The position numbers and the translations under genes were made by a program. The notes beneath the pieces were generated by a model. That model saw nothing but the letters and a program-made list of their open reading frames with translations. It was not told the origin of the DNA and made no database searches. From assembly GCA_900467185.1 (NCBI GenBank), contig UBPA01000023.1, forward strand, positions 1 through 64,000: 64,000 nucleotides of DNA. The letters are read 5' to 3'. This document shows positions 17,125 through 26,167 of this stretch, piece by piece; position 1 is the first letter of the stretch, and the number at the start of each line of letters is the position of its first letter. The DNA comes from Hyphomicrobiales bacterium. GTDB taxonomy: Bacteria; Pseudomonadota; Alphaproteobacteria; Rhizobiales; Rhizobiaceae.

Positions 17125-18708
17125 ATGATCGACTTCACAGTCGTCGACCTGTCGCGACTGCAGTTTGCCGCGACGGCGATGTATCACTTCCTTTTCGTTC
17201 CCCTGACCCTGGGTCTGTCCTTTCTGATGGCCATCATGGAAAGCGTGTACGTGATGACGGGACGCGAGATCTGGCGGCGCATGACGCTGTTCTGGGGCAC
17301 GCTGTTCGGCATTAATTTCGCCATGGGCGTCGCCACCGGCATCGTCATGGAGTTCCAGTTCGGCATGAACTGGAGCTATTACAGCCATTATGTCGGCGAC
17401 ATATTCGGCGCGCCGCTCGCCATCGAGGGGCTGATGGCCTTCTTTCTGGAGGCGACGTTCATCGGTATCTTCTTCTTCGGCTGGGACCGGCTGTCGAAGG
17501 TTGGGCATCTCGCCGTCACCTGGCTGGTTGCACTTGGCGCGAACTTCTCCGCGCTGTGGATCCTCATCGCCAATGGCTGGATGCAGAACCCCGTAGGCTC
17601 GACGTTCAATCCCGACACGATGCGCATGGAAATCATCGACTTCGCGTCCGTTATCTTCAATCCGGTGGCGCAGGCGAAGTTCGTGCACACGGTGAGTGCG
17701 GGCTATGTTACCGGCGCCATGTTCATCATGGCGATCAGCGCCTGGTTTCTCCTTTCCCGACGCCATGTTGATCTTGCCAAGCGGTCGATGGCCGTTGCCG
17801 CGAGCTTCGGGCTTGCCTCCGCTCTCTCTGTCGTCGTGCTGGGAGACGAGAGCGGCTATGTCGCGACCGAACACCAAAAGATGAAGATCGCCGCGATGGA
17901 AGGCATGTGGGAGACCGAGGCCGCGCCCGCCGGGCTGAACCTCTTCGCCATACCCGGCGCGCGGCAGAACACCTACGAGGTGAAGGTGCCCTATGTGCTC
18001 GGCCTCATCACCACCCGCTCGCTCTCGACCCAGGTGCCCGGAATCCTGCCGCTTGTGGAAAAGGCGGGCGATCGCATCCGCAACGGCATGACGGCCTATG
18101 CCGCGCTCGACCGCATCCGCGCCGACCGGACGGACGCGGCGGCCCGCCAGACCTTCGCCGACAACTGGCATGATCTTGGCTATGCGCTGCTCCTCAAGCG
18201 CTACCGCGACGACGTGCCGAATGCGACGCCAGAGGAGATCGAAAAGGCGGCTTGGGACACCGTGCCGGACGTGCCGGTTCTCTTCTGGAGCTTTCGTGTG
18301 ATGGTCGCAATCGGCCTTTATCTCATCATCTTCTTCGGCGTCGCCTTCTACCTTGCCTCGTGTCATAGGCTCGGGGACAGCCGCACGCTGCTCTGGATCG
18401 CGCTCTTCAGCCTGCCGCTGCCTTGGATCGCCATCGAACTTGGCTGGCTTGTGGCGGAATATGGTCGCCAGCCCTGGGTGGTTGAAGGCGTGCTGCCGAC
18501 CTTTTATGCCGCCTCCGGCCTCACGCTCGTTGATCTCGCCATCAGCCTCGGCTTCTTCCTCACCGTTTATACGGCACTCGCTATCATCATGGTCGCGCTG
18601 ATGCTGAAGGTGATCAAGGCAGGACCGAGCGCCAGTAATGTGCTGATCGACGGCCTCGGCGGCTTCGAGGCCATTCCGCAGGGTGCCGCGGCTGCTCCCC
18701 ATCGCTGA
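17125..18708 (+). CDS. cydA: Cytochrome bd ubiquinol oxidase subunit I
   Basis: The 527-residue inner-membrane protein is full length. It oxidises quinol and carries hemes b558, b595 and d for oxygen reduction with high affinity. H21 (AMYHFLFVPL) and H in KFVHTVSAGYV are heme ligands. The Glu-rich helix AIEGLMAFFLEATFIG and the Met in LFWSFRVMVA match E. coli Glu99/Glu107 and Met393. The Q-loop is of the shorter type, and the GRQPWVVEGVLPT motif is present. It heads the cydABX-hemN operon. Confidence 0.95.
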   Translation: MIDFTVVDLSRLQFAATAMYHFLFVPLTLGLSFLMAIMESVYVMTGREIWRRMTLFWGTLFGINFAMGVATGIVMEFQFGMNWSYYSHYVGDIFGAPLAIEGLMAFFLEATFIGIFFFGWDRLSKVGHLAVTWLVALGANFSALWILIANGWMQNPVGSTFNPDTMRMEIIDFASVIFNPVAQAKFVHTVSAGYVTGAMFIMAISAWFLLSRRHVDLAKRSMAVAASFGLASALSVVVLGDESGYVATEHQKMKIAAMEGMWETEAAPAGLNLFAIPGARQNTYEVKVPYVLGLITTRSLSTQVPGILPLVEKAGDRIRNGMTAYAALDRIRADRTDAAARQTFADNWHDLGYALLLKRYRDDVPNATPEEIEKAAWDTVPDVPVLFWSFRVMVAIGLYLIIFFGVAFYLASCHRLGDSRTLLWIALFSLPLPWIAIELGWLVAEYGRQPWVVEGVLPTFYAASGLTLVDLAISLGFFLTVYTALAIIMVALMLKVIKAGPSASNVLIDGLGGFEAIPQGAAAAPHR

Positions 18709-18735
18709 TCTCCCCTTTTTGCGAAAGTCAAAGAC

Positions 18736-19883
18736 ATGACCCATATACCCCTCGACTACGAGACGCTGAGGCTTGTCTGGTGGCTGCTGCTCGGCATCCT
18801 CCTCATCGGCTTTGCCGTCACGGACGGCTACGACCTCGGCGTCGGCGTGCTCCTGCCCTTCGCCGCCCGCACCGATGAGGAGCGGCGCGTCATGATCAAC
18901 CTCATCGGCCCGACCTGGGAAGGAAACCAGGTCTGGCTCGTGCTCGGTGGCGGCGCGATTTTCGCCGCCTGGCCAGCGCTCTATGCCGCGTCCTTCTCCG
19001 GCTTCTACCTTGCCATGATCACGATCCTGCTGGCCCTCATCCTGCGGCCGGTCGGCTTCAAGTTTCGCGGCAAGATCGAGGATCCACGCTGGCGCAGCAC
19101 ATGGGACTGGGCGCTTTTCATCGGCGGCTTCGTGCCCGCCCTGATCTTCGGCGTGGCGGTCGGCAACGTTCTCCTCGGCGTTCCCTTTGGCCTCGATGCG
19201 AGTTGCGCCCGCATTACGACGGCAACTTCTTCAGCCTCCTGCGCCCATTCGCGCTTCTCTCCGGCCTTGTCAGCCTGTCCATGCTCGTCACGCACGGCGC
19301 CGTGGTCACGGCCATGCGTTGCAGCGAACCGGTTGCAACACGCGCCCGGCTCTACGGCCGCATCGCCGCCATTGCGACCACCGCCCTATTCGCCCTAGCC
19401 GGCCTCTGGGTTGCGTTCGGAATGGACGGCTATATCGTTACCAGCCTGCAGGACATGGCCGGCCCGTCCAATCCGCTGGCGAAAACGGTGGTGACGCAGA
19501 GCGGGGCGTGGCTCACGAACTACGGCGCTCATCCCTGGATGCTTGCCGCACCCGCGCTCGGCCTTGCAGGCCCGCTTTCAACCCTTCTCTGCCTGTCGCT
19601 TCGTCGTGACAAGACAGCGCTAATCTGCTCCGGCCTTGCCATCTTTGGTATCATCTCTACGGCGGGACTCTCGCTCTTCCCGTTCCTCCTGCCGTCGTCA
19701 CTCGATCCCGCCGTCAGCCTCACCGTCTGGGATGCATCCTCAAGCCACCTGACCCTGTTCGTCATGCTTCTGGCGACCGTTCTCTTCCTGCCGCTGATCC
19801 TCGCCTACACGACTTGGGTCTACCGCGTCATGCGCGGGCCCGTGAATGCGACCTCCATCGGTCGAAACCCCAACGCATACTGA
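18736..19883 (+). pseudogene. cydB: Cytochrome bd oxidase subunit II with a -1 frameshift
   Basis: The first frame (from 18736) gives normal CydB up to LGVPFGLDA, including [15 protein letters not shown] and the quinol-oxidase helices. Around 19198-19202 the reading moves to the other frame, which continues [23 protein letters not shown] and runs to 19883 with the expected helices (SLFPFLLPSS, WDASSSHLTL) and the LILAYTTWVYRVMRG end. One base appears missing between GATGC and GAGTTG. Together the pieces make a normal-length CydB of about 382 residues. CydA, CydX and hemN around it are intact, so this is either a recent loss of the oxidase or an error in the sequence. Programmed slippage has no obvious signal. 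Confidence 0.88.
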
Positions 19884-19909
19884 CCCACTGACTGAAAGGA
19901 CGATGTCGC

Positions 19910-20068
19910 ATGTGGTATTTCTCCTGGGTCCTCGGCGTCGGCCTCGCCTGCGTCTTTGCCATCCTCAACGCCATGTGGTTCGAGATGCGGGAAGACAGGC
20001 GCCTGTCGGCGCTTCCGGCAGCACTTCGTGCGCCCGATCATGGAACACGTGGAGATCCGGCCGCATGA
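19910..20068 (+). CDS. cydX: Cytochrome bd oxidase small subunit CydX/YbgT
   Basis: The 52-residue protein starts MWYFSWVLGVGLACVFAI, followed by LNAMWFEM, the CydX signature (MWYF.W.LG... one helix ...N..W.E). CydX is a single-helix subunit that stabilises the heme pair in CydAB. An AAAGGA sits about ten bases upstream. Its stop overlaps the hemN start (ATGA at 20065-20068), so hemN is coupled to the oxidase operon. The C-terminal 20 residues are hydrophilic and less conserved. Confidence 0.9.
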   Translation: MWYFSWVLGVGLACVFAILNAMWFEMREDRRLSALPAALRAPDHGTRGDPAA

Positions 20069-21396
20069 GCACCGAACTCCTTGAACGTCTCGCCCGCGTA
20101 CAGGTGCCTCGCTACACCTCCTACCCGACGGCCGCGGATTTCACGTCGGCGGTCGGCCCTGCCGAGCATGCGGCTTGGCTGCGGCAGTTGCTTGGGGAAG
20201 AGGCGGTGTCGGTCTATCTTCACGTGCCGTATTGCCGAGAGATCTGCCATTATTGCGGCTGTCACGCAAAGGCGGTCCGTAAAGAGCAGCCGGTCGAGGA
20301 TTATCGACGCGCGCTAGAGGAAGAGATCGCGCTCGTCGCCTCACACATTCCCGCGCGGCGAAAGGTTGCCCGCATCGCCTGGGGTGGCGGCACGCCGTCG
20401 ATTCTTGGACTTGCCGGGCTCTCTTCGGTGCTCGACGTTCTGCAGACGCATTTCGATCTCGAACCCGGCCATGAACATGCAATCGAGCTTGATCCCCGTG
20501 TCATCGACGAGGCCTTTATCCACGGGGTCGCCCGACTCGGGGTAAACCGCGTCAGCCTTGGCGTGCAGGATCTCGATGGAAATGTGCAGGCAGCCATTGG
20601 CCGGGTTCAGCCCGTCGAAACGGTTACCGAAACCATCTGCCACCTGCGAAACGCCGGTATCGGCTCGATCAATTTCGACCTGATCTACGGCCTGCCGCAC
20701 CAGACGGAAGAGAGCTTGCGTGCGACCTGCCAAGCCGTCTCGGCCCTCTCGCCCGACCGCATCGCCTTTTACGGCTATGCTCACATGCCAGCGCGGCGGG
20801 CCAATCAAAAGCTGATCAATGCCGGGAGCCTTCCGGGGCCGGACGCCCGGCTTCGTCAGTCCGCCGCCATCGCGCAGGTGTTTCTGGAAAGGGGCTATGT
20901 GCCGATTGGCATCGATCATTTCGCCCATCCCGACGACAGCCTCGCGGTCGCGGCTGGAGAGAAACGCCTTCGCCGGAATTTTCAGGGCTATACCGACGAC
21001 GACAGGGAAACGCTGCTCGGCTTCGGCTGCTCGTCCATCAGTCGCTTCGCGCAAGGCTATGTCCAGTCGCAGGCGGGCATTTCCACCTATAAGCGCGCCA
21101 TTGCCGACGGACGCTTGCCGGCCAGACGCGGCCATGCCTTTGCCGATGAGGACCGCGCGCGTGCCGACATCATCGAAGCCCTGATGTGCGACTTCCGTGT
21201 TGATCTCGGCCGCTCGGCGGTGCATTACGCAGATGAACTTGCACTGCTGCGACCCTATGCCGTGCACGGCCTGATCAGGATGCGCTCGAATGTCATCGCC
21301 ATGACGCGGAAAGGGCGTCCCTTCGTCCGCCTGATCGCCGCCGTCTTCGACGGCTTCCGGGAAGCTAGCCCGTACGGTTTCAGCGCGTCCGTCTAA
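20065..21396 (+). CDS. hemN: Oxygen-independent coproporphyrinogen III oxidase
   Basis: The 443-residue radical-SAM enzyme decarboxylates coproporphyrinogen III to protoporphyrinogen IX without oxygen. The cluster motif is C57-x3-C61-x2-C64-G-C66 (CREICHYCGC). GGGTPS, the INFDLIYGLPHQT strand and the C-terminal HemN domain (YTDDDRETLLGFGCSSISRF) are present. It begins inside cydX, so heme supply rises with the heme-rich bd oxidase under low oxygen. An open frame extends upstream to 19846 but overlaps cydX, and only the ATG at 20065 fits HemN. Confidence 0.93.
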   Translation: MSTELLERLARVQVPRYTSYPTAADFTSAVGPAEHAAWLRQLLGEEAVSVYLHVPYCREICHYCGCHAKAVRKEQPVEDYRRALEEEIALVASHIPARRKVARIAWGGGTPSILGLAGLSSVLDVLQTHFDLEPGHEHAIELDPRVIDEAFIHGVARLGVNRVSLGVQDLDGNVQAAIGRVQPVETVTETICHLRNAGIGSINFDLIYGLPHQTEESLRATCQAVSALSPDRIAFYGYAHMPARRANQKLINAGSLPGPDARLRQSAAIAQVFLERGYVPIGIDHFAHPDDSLAVAAGEKRLRRNFQGYTDDDRETLLGFGCSSISRFAQGYVQSQAGISTYKRAIADGRLPARRGHAFADEDRARADIIEALMCDFRVDLGRSAVHYADELALLRPYAVHGLIRMRSNVIAMTRKGRPFVRLIAAVFDGFREASPYGFSASV

Positions 21397-21647
21397 TAAG
21401 GACGGCGCCTGCTGGTATCACTCAGCTGAAGCCCTCGGTCAAAACCCGTTAGACCTCTATGGGGCGCTCTGTGCTTCGATCCACTGAGAGAAAGAAGGTG
21501 GTGCCTTGAGTGAGCTGATGTGGCCTGCACCAATCGGGTGATCCGGGTTCAATGTTAGTGCATGCTGGATCTGGTTGCTATCGCCAGGGTTTGTATTGCC
21601 ACGCTTTTTATACCGAGTAGCCGCGCCTTACGCCCGGTTGTAAACTG

Positions 21648-21926
21648 TCAGGGCACGAGTTCCAGCCATGCTCCAAGGTCACGGGCATGTTGGGAATAGC
21701 CAGCATCTCCGAAACCGGCAACGAGCGCGGTAGCATTCAGAACGCCGATGCCCGGGATCGACATTGGGCGGCGCATTGCGCTGTTCTGCCTGGCGAGAGG
21801 TGCGGGCTATGCATTCAATGCTGCGACCTTCTAGTCAAGCATTCGCCATTCATCCTGCAATTCGATGACCAAGCTTCGGATACGCGCAGAATTCTCATTC
21901 AATATGGCGGAAAAAGATTTCGCCAT
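21648..21926 (-). pseudogene. IS110-family transposase remnant
   Basis: Read on the minus strand from an ATG at 21926, the frame shows SLVIELQDEWRMLD, then stop, KVAALNA, stop, and ARQNSAMRRPMSIPGIGVLNATALVAG, GDAGYSQHARDLGAWLELVP. The second part is the characteristic Transposase_20 helix-hairpin region (RRL.siPGIG...A..l.a..gd...F..ar.laAwlGL.P). Both internal stops are TAG. The N-terminal RuvC-like domain and the C-terminal end are missing. About 250 bp after hemN hold no gene and may include further debris of the same element. Confidence 0.7.
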
Positions 21927-22078
21927 GGGAACGGCTCTCAATATCCGTCTGTCAATCGGCGCGGAATGTTCGCTCTGACGCAACTTTGGTGGTCGGAGCC
22001 AATATTCCACGCCGAAACACACCGACAGAAACGCGGTCATTGCCATGCGAACGCGTGGAGGATACGGGAAAAAGGCGA

Positions 22079-22507
22079 TTAATCGGCGGACGTCGTATCG
22101 TCCCCAGCGGGTGCGGCGCATTCGACGTTGGCATTCATGTGCGATGGTCCCGAAACGGCGACCGCCCGTAGCATCTCGATGACGGCGATACGCACGGCCC
22201 GCGACGGAACGGCGTGATAGAGCGAAGCGGCTTCCAGAGCGTCGCGTCCGAGCGGTTGCAGCGGGTCCATCGCGCTGCCGATCTCGAGCCCCGTGAACAT
22301 GGCCCCAATATCGACGCCGAGAAAATCCGCGATGCAGTAGAGCCTGCCCGCGGAAACCCTGTTGCTCGCCCTTTCATACTTCTGGACCTGCTGGAACGTC
22401 ACGTTTAGCGCCGCCGCCAGGGCTGTCTGTGTGACGCCCGTTCGTTTCCGCAACCGCCTGATGTTTCGTGCGACGATACGGTCCACGTCCTCCGCGGTGC
22501 ACTTCAT
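22079..22507 (-). CDS. XRE-family helix-turn-helix regulator
   Basis: The 142-residue protein has an XRE HTH at about residues 10-65: NIRRLRKRTGVTQTALAAALNVTFQQVQKYERASNRVSAGRLYCIADFLGV. This is the pattern seen in many rhizobial phage-like and PraR-type regulators (QQVQKYE.G.NRv). The C-terminal half is Ala-rich without a known domain. It diverges from the LuxR-type gene at 22714. PraR is a quorum-sensing and biofilm regulator in Rhizobium, so a link with the LuxR neighbour is possible but only inferred. Confidence 0.83.
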   Translation of the reverse strand: MKCTAEDVDRIVARNIRRLRKRTGVTQTALAAALNVTFQQVQKYERASNRVSAGRLYCIADFLGVDIGAMFTGLEIGSAMDPLQPLGRDALEAASLYHAVPSRAVRIAVIEMLRAVAVSGPSHMNANVECAAPAGDDTTSAD

Positions 22508-22713
22508 TTGCAGTCCCTTCTCGGCGGTGCTCCGATCACGACATCCTTCGACATCAGCGTATCGCGCCCTTCAGAGTACATTTGCCTTCTGTCCCGCGAC
22601 CGTCGGAGAAGCCAAACAGGAGGAATTCTTTCCAGTTTCGCCACTGATGCGGTTGGCGTTAACCCGAAATTGACATCGATACCCGAATTCTGAGCCAAAC
22701 TAAGGAATCGACC

Positions 22714-23448
22714 ATGCCTCTTAGCCCTCTCTCCGTTATCGCGCCCGAGGCCTTGGACGAATACCAGGACCTGAGGTCGGTTCCGAGGCATCGCCACTTC
22801 CAGAGCAACCCTGTCATCGACAGGCTGCGGCGCGCCGTGCCCTTCGACCACATTGCGATCAGCGGCCTCGATGTCGACCACTACCGCTTCGGGCAAGGAT
22901 ATTCGATCGACACCGATCTTCCGCCGGCCTTCCTCGAGGCTTATGACGCTGATAAACTCTATGCGATCGATCCCTTCGTCCAGGCGGCACGCTTCGCGAA
23001 AGGCGTCGTTATCGAAAACGAGGTCTACGCGGAAACAGCGCCTCCACAGCGCCTTGTCTATCTGGCCCGTGCCTTCGACATTCATAACAGGACGCTTGTC
23101 CCCTTCAGGCGAGGAGGATCGGTCTACGGCGCGGTCTTCTTCAGCAGAACAACCCCTTTTTCCGAAGAGGAAATCACCTTCCTCGCGCTGGTGGCCGAAT
23201 CCATCCATACGGCTGTAACCAAGCCGCTGATGGAGCGGTTCGCCGCAGACCAGCTGAGGCTGTCGAAGGGCGAGATCGCCTGTCTTGCCCAGGCAAGCCT
23301 TGGAAAGACGAGCGACGCCATCGCGGAGAGGACCGGATACCAGAGGGACACAGTTGACAGCTACATCAAATCCGCCGTGAAGAAGCTGGGCGCCGCCAAC
23401 CGAACCCAGGCCATCGCGGATGCCATTCGAAGGCGGCTGATCGAGTGA
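22714..23448 (+). CDS. LuxR-family regulator with autoinducer-binding-like domain
   Basis: The 244-residue protein has an N-terminal domain (about 20-165) related to the acyl-homoserine-lactone-binding fold. It keeps IDPFVQAARF (D and P of the pocket) and GGSVYGAVFFSR (conserved Gly). The Trp residues usual in the lactone pocket are not seen. The C-terminal GerE HTH (residues 178-240) reads LSKGEIACLAQASLGKTSDAIAERTGYQRDTVDSYIKSAVKKLGAANRTQAIADA. No luxI is present in the window, so it is a LuxR 'solo' whose ligand may be foreign or absent. It sits next to chemotaxis genes; the VisN/VisR motility regulators of rhizobia have similar architecture. Confidence 0.85.
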   Translation: MPLSPLSVIAPEALDEYQDLRSVPRHRHFQSNPVIDRLRRAVPFDHIAISGLDVDHYRFGQGYSIDTDLPPAFLEAYDADKLYAIDPFVQAARFAKGVVIENEVYAETAPPQRLVYLARAFDIHNRTLVPFRRGGSVYGAVFFSRTTPFSEEEITFLALVAESIHTAVTKPLMERFAADQLRLSKGEIACLAQASLGKTSDAIAERTGYQRDTVDSYIKSAVKKLGAANRTQAIADAIRRRLIE

Positions 23449-23603
23449 ATTCCGTAAGGCAGCCGCATCGGCAGCCGCCGCAGAGCTGATAGGCGTAGAC
23501 GAGGGTGCCGGACGAGGACAACGTTCTCGCTTGATAGGCACGACGATAGTTCGGACGTGACGTCGCACCGCTCTCTTGTGATCTCGAGTCACTGACGATC
23601 CTT

Positions 23604-24080
23604 TCAGGCCGCGTCTTGAAGGAGCGGCGCGGCGTCGAATATCCGGGACAGGTTCAGAAAGCAGATCATGCTGGCACCCTGCGTGATGACGCCCTCCGCG
23701 TAACGGGAACCATAGACCCTGGCTATGGCCGGGACCGGCTGTATCTGGTCTCCCTGCACGGTCAGAATATCCGACACGCGGTCGACGACGAGACCGATGA
23801 CGGCGTCGTGGACTTCGGCCACCACGATGGCGCACCGCTCGTTCCCCTCCGTCGACGGCATGCCGAGCTTGTTGGCGAGGTCGATGATGGGGATGACCGA
23901 TCCCCGCAGGTTCATGACGCCGAGAACGGACCTCGGGGCGTGGGGGATTGGAGTGCATGGCGCCCAGCCCCTGATCTCGCGGATGGTCGTCGTCTGTACG
24001 CAGAACTCTTGGTCGTGCAGGCGGAAGGCTATGATATCCACGGCGGCGGGGCCGATCGACTTTGTTTCCACGCGGGTCAT
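23604..24080 (-). CDS. cheW: Chemotaxis coupling protein CheW
   Basis: The 158-residue protein is a single CheW domain: VDIIAFRLHDQEFCVQTTTIREI, then GVMNLRGSVIPIIDLANKLGM (the core NLRG.v.PiiDL motif), then VVDRVSDILTVQGDQIQPVP. CheW links chemoreceptors to the kinase CheA. Its start overlaps the receptor stop by one base (TAATG), so the two proteins are made together. No cheA, cheY or cheR occurs in the window, so this pair must plug into a chemotaxis cluster elsewhere. Confidence 0.93.
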   Translation of the reverse strand: MTRVETKSIGPAAVDIIAFRLHDQEFCVQTTTIREIRGWAPCTPIPHAPRSVLGVMNLRGSVIPIIDLANKLGMPSTEGNERCAIVVAEVHDAVIGLVVDRVSDILTVQGDQIQPVPAIARVYGSRYAEGVITQGASMICFLNLSRIFDAAPLLQDAA

Positions 24081-25861
24081 TATAATTCCTCCCAGCTTTC
24101 CTTCACGGCGGCGTTACCCCCGAACGCACGGGCGACCTTGCGCACCATCTGCCGGGCAGGCGACGGCGCGGGCTGGATCGTCCTGTCCGCCTTTCTGACC
24201 GCGATCGGCTTCTGTTCCTCGTCGACCTTGAACTGCCCGACAAGCGCGAAAAGCTCCTCGGCTTCGCCCGCGAGCGTATGGCTGGCAGCCGTCGATTCCT
24301 CCACGAGGGCGGCGTTCTGCTGGGTCCCCTGATCCATGGTGTTGACGGCGATGTTGATCTCCCGCAAGCCTGTCGCCTGTTCCCTTGACCCCTCTACGAT
24401 CGCCGCCACGTTGACGTTGATCTCCTGGACCTGGCCGACGATGATCTCGAGCGCCTTGCCCGTCTCGCCGACAAGCGCCACGCCGCTTTTGACCTGCTCG
24501 CTCGACGTGTTGATCAGGGCCTTGATTTCCTTGGCGGCGGTAGCCGAGCGCTGGGCAAGTTCCCTCACTTCCTGCGCGACCACCGCGAAGCCTTTGCCCG
24601 CGTCTCCAGCACGGGCCGCTTCAACGCCCGCGTTCAGGGCGAGAAGGTTCGTCTGGAACGCGATGTCGTCGATCACGCCGATGATATTGGAGATTTCGCG
24701 GGACGAGACCTCGATCTGCCCCATGGCGACGATCGCCGTTTTAACGACTTCCCCCGAACGCTCGGCGTTCAGCCTCATGTCTAACACCAGCTTGCCGGCC
24801 TCGGCTGCTCGACGGCTGGAATCGGCGACCGTTTGCGTGATCTGTTCGAGCGCGGCAGCCGTTTCCTCGACGGACGCGGCCTGCTGCTCGGTGCGCTTGG
24901 CGAGGTCGCTGGCGGCGTCCCGCATCTGGCTCGATCCGGCGGCGATGGCGTGGGCGTTTTCTCCGACCGACCGTACCGTCGTCTTGAGTTTCTCGGCCGC
25001 CGCGTTGAAGTCCACGCGCAGCCGATCGAGCGACGGAATGAAGGGCGTCGCGATGTTTTGACGTAGGTCGCCGTCGGAGAGACACTGGAGTCCTTCCGCG
25101 AGCTTCTCCACGTTGTCGACCCGCAAAGTTACGTCGGTCGCGAACTTGACGACCTTGAACACTTTTCCGTCGAGTCCGAAGATCGGATTGTAGGACGCTT
25201 GTATGTAAACCTTGCGTCCGCCGCGGCCTATGCGCATGAACTCCTCGGCTACGAACTGTCCCGACCGGAGTCGCTCCCAGAACTGGCGGTATTCGTCCGT
25301 CCGGGAGTAGGAGGGGTCGCAGAACATGGAGTGGTGGCGGCCCTGGATGTCGGCGAGCTGATAGCCGAGCGTGCACAGGAAGTTCTCGTTGGCGGTCAGG
25401 ATGTCGCCTTGCGGCGTGAACTCGATGACGGCCTGCGCGCGGGACACCGCGTCCATCTTTCCGGTGTCCTCTGCGGCCTTCAATTTCCCGGCGGTGATGT
25501 CGGTTGCAAACTTGACGACCTTGTAGGGTTTCGCTCCCCGGAAGACCGGGTTGTAGGAAGCCTCGATCCAGACTTCCCTTCCGGCTTTTCCGATACGCTT
25601 GTACTGGCCCTGATCGAACGTACCGGCCGAAAGCCGGGTCCAGAAGTCCCGGTATCCGGCGGTCGCGGCTTCGGCCGGATCGACGAACATGCGATGGTGC
25701 TTGCCGACGATATCGGACAGTTCATAGCCGAGGGCCGAGCAGAAGTTGGCGTTGGCGTGCAGGACGGTGCCATCGAGATCGAACTCGATGACGGCCTGCG
25801 AACGGTTCATTGCGGAAAGGACGGCGGCGTCGTCGCGGCCTTTTAGGAAAGGTAGTCTCAT
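24080..25861 (-). CDS. Soluble methyl-accepting chemotaxis protein with two PAS domains
   Basis: The 593-residue receptor has no membrane helix or signal peptide. PAS1 (about 15-122) and PAS2 (about 138-245) are close repeats with the same core (AVIEF, GYEL/QLADI, HHxMF, FW.RL..G, ASYNP.F). The cytoplasmic signalling domain (about 295-560) contains the intact hairpin tip [21 protein letters not shown] and [19 protein letters not shown]. The C-terminus is ESWEEL, close to the CheR/CheB-tethering pentapeptide (x-W-x-x-F). The start at 25861 follows GGAGGAA; a longer frame start at 25918 has no homology. Duplicated PAS domains suggest redox, oxygen or small-molecule sensing in the cytoplasm; the cofactor is not determined. 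Confidence 0.92.
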   Translation of the reverse strand: MRLPFLKGRDDAAVLSAMNRSQAVIEFDLDGTVLHANANFCSALGYELSDIVGKHHRMFVDPAEAATAGYRDFWTRLSAGTFDQGQYKRIGKAGREVWIEASYNPVFRGAKPYKVVKFATDITAGKLKAAEDTGKMDAVSRAQAVIEFTPQGDILTANENFLCTLGYQLADIQGRHHSMFCDPSYSRTDEYRQFWERLRSGQFVAEEFMRIGRGGRKVYIQASYNPIFGLDGKVFKVVKFATDVTLRVDNVEKLAEGLQCLSDGDLRQNIATPFIPSLDRLRVDFNAAAEKLKTTVRSVGENAHAIAAGSSQMRDAASDLAKRTEQQAASVEETAAALEQITQTVADSSRRAAEAGKLVLDMRLNAERSGEVVKTAIVAMGQIEVSSREISNIIGVIDDIAFQTNLLALNAGVEAARAGDAGKGFAVVAQEVRELAQRSATAAKEIKALINTSSEQVKSGVALVGETGKALEIIVGQVQEINVNVAAIVEGSREQATGLREINIAVNTMDQGTQQNAALVEESTAASHTLAGEAEELFALVGQFKVDEEQKPIAVRKADRTIQPAPSPARQMVRKVARAFGGNAAVKESWEEL

Positions 25862-25924
25862 AATCGTTCCTCCACATCGTACAGTCTGGTTCAGATTGGC
25901 GACCGGACCGGAGGACACGGCTTT

Positions 25925-26167
25925 TCAATGCGCGGAACGCGCACGGTCGCCGGATTTCGCTAGGTTCGATAGCTTGGCCTTGGGGCCAGGAGCGCGGACG
26001 ATGTCCGTCAGCTGGTCACCGAGCCGCTTGACGCGGCCTGCGATCTCTCGACCGCTTCGGTGACTCCAGAAATAGGATGCATTTCTTGACGAAAGGTGAA
26101 GGCGAAACGTCGAATACCCGCCGTGCTCCTCTTTTGGAGAGGACGCTTGAATGGCGGGTTCCTTCAT
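25925..26167 (-). CDS. Small hypothetical protein upstream of the PAS chemoreceptor
   Basis: An 80-residue frame lies in the same orientation as the receptor and cheW. Its C-terminal half (AGRVKRLGDQLTDIVRAPG, KAKLSNLAKSGDRA) is basic and helix-like with plausible codon use. I do not recognise a family and it may be spurious or a gene remnant. Confidence 0.25.
   Translation of the reverse strand: MKEPAIQASSPKEEHGGYSTFRLHLSSRNASYFWSHRSGREIAGRVKRLGDQLTDIVRAPGPKAKLSNLAKSGDRARSAH

Noticed and set aside
17065-18744. 559-residue minus-strand frame opposite cydA
   Set aside because: Shadow of the strongly conserved cydA reading.
19185-19215. Programmed -1 frameshift in cydB
   Set aside because: No slippery heptamer or downstream stem was seen and CydB is never known to need slippage; treated as mutation or error.
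22504-23958. 484-residue minus-strand frame opposite the LuxR-type gene
   Set aside because: No domain in translation; the plus-strand LuxR gene explains the region.
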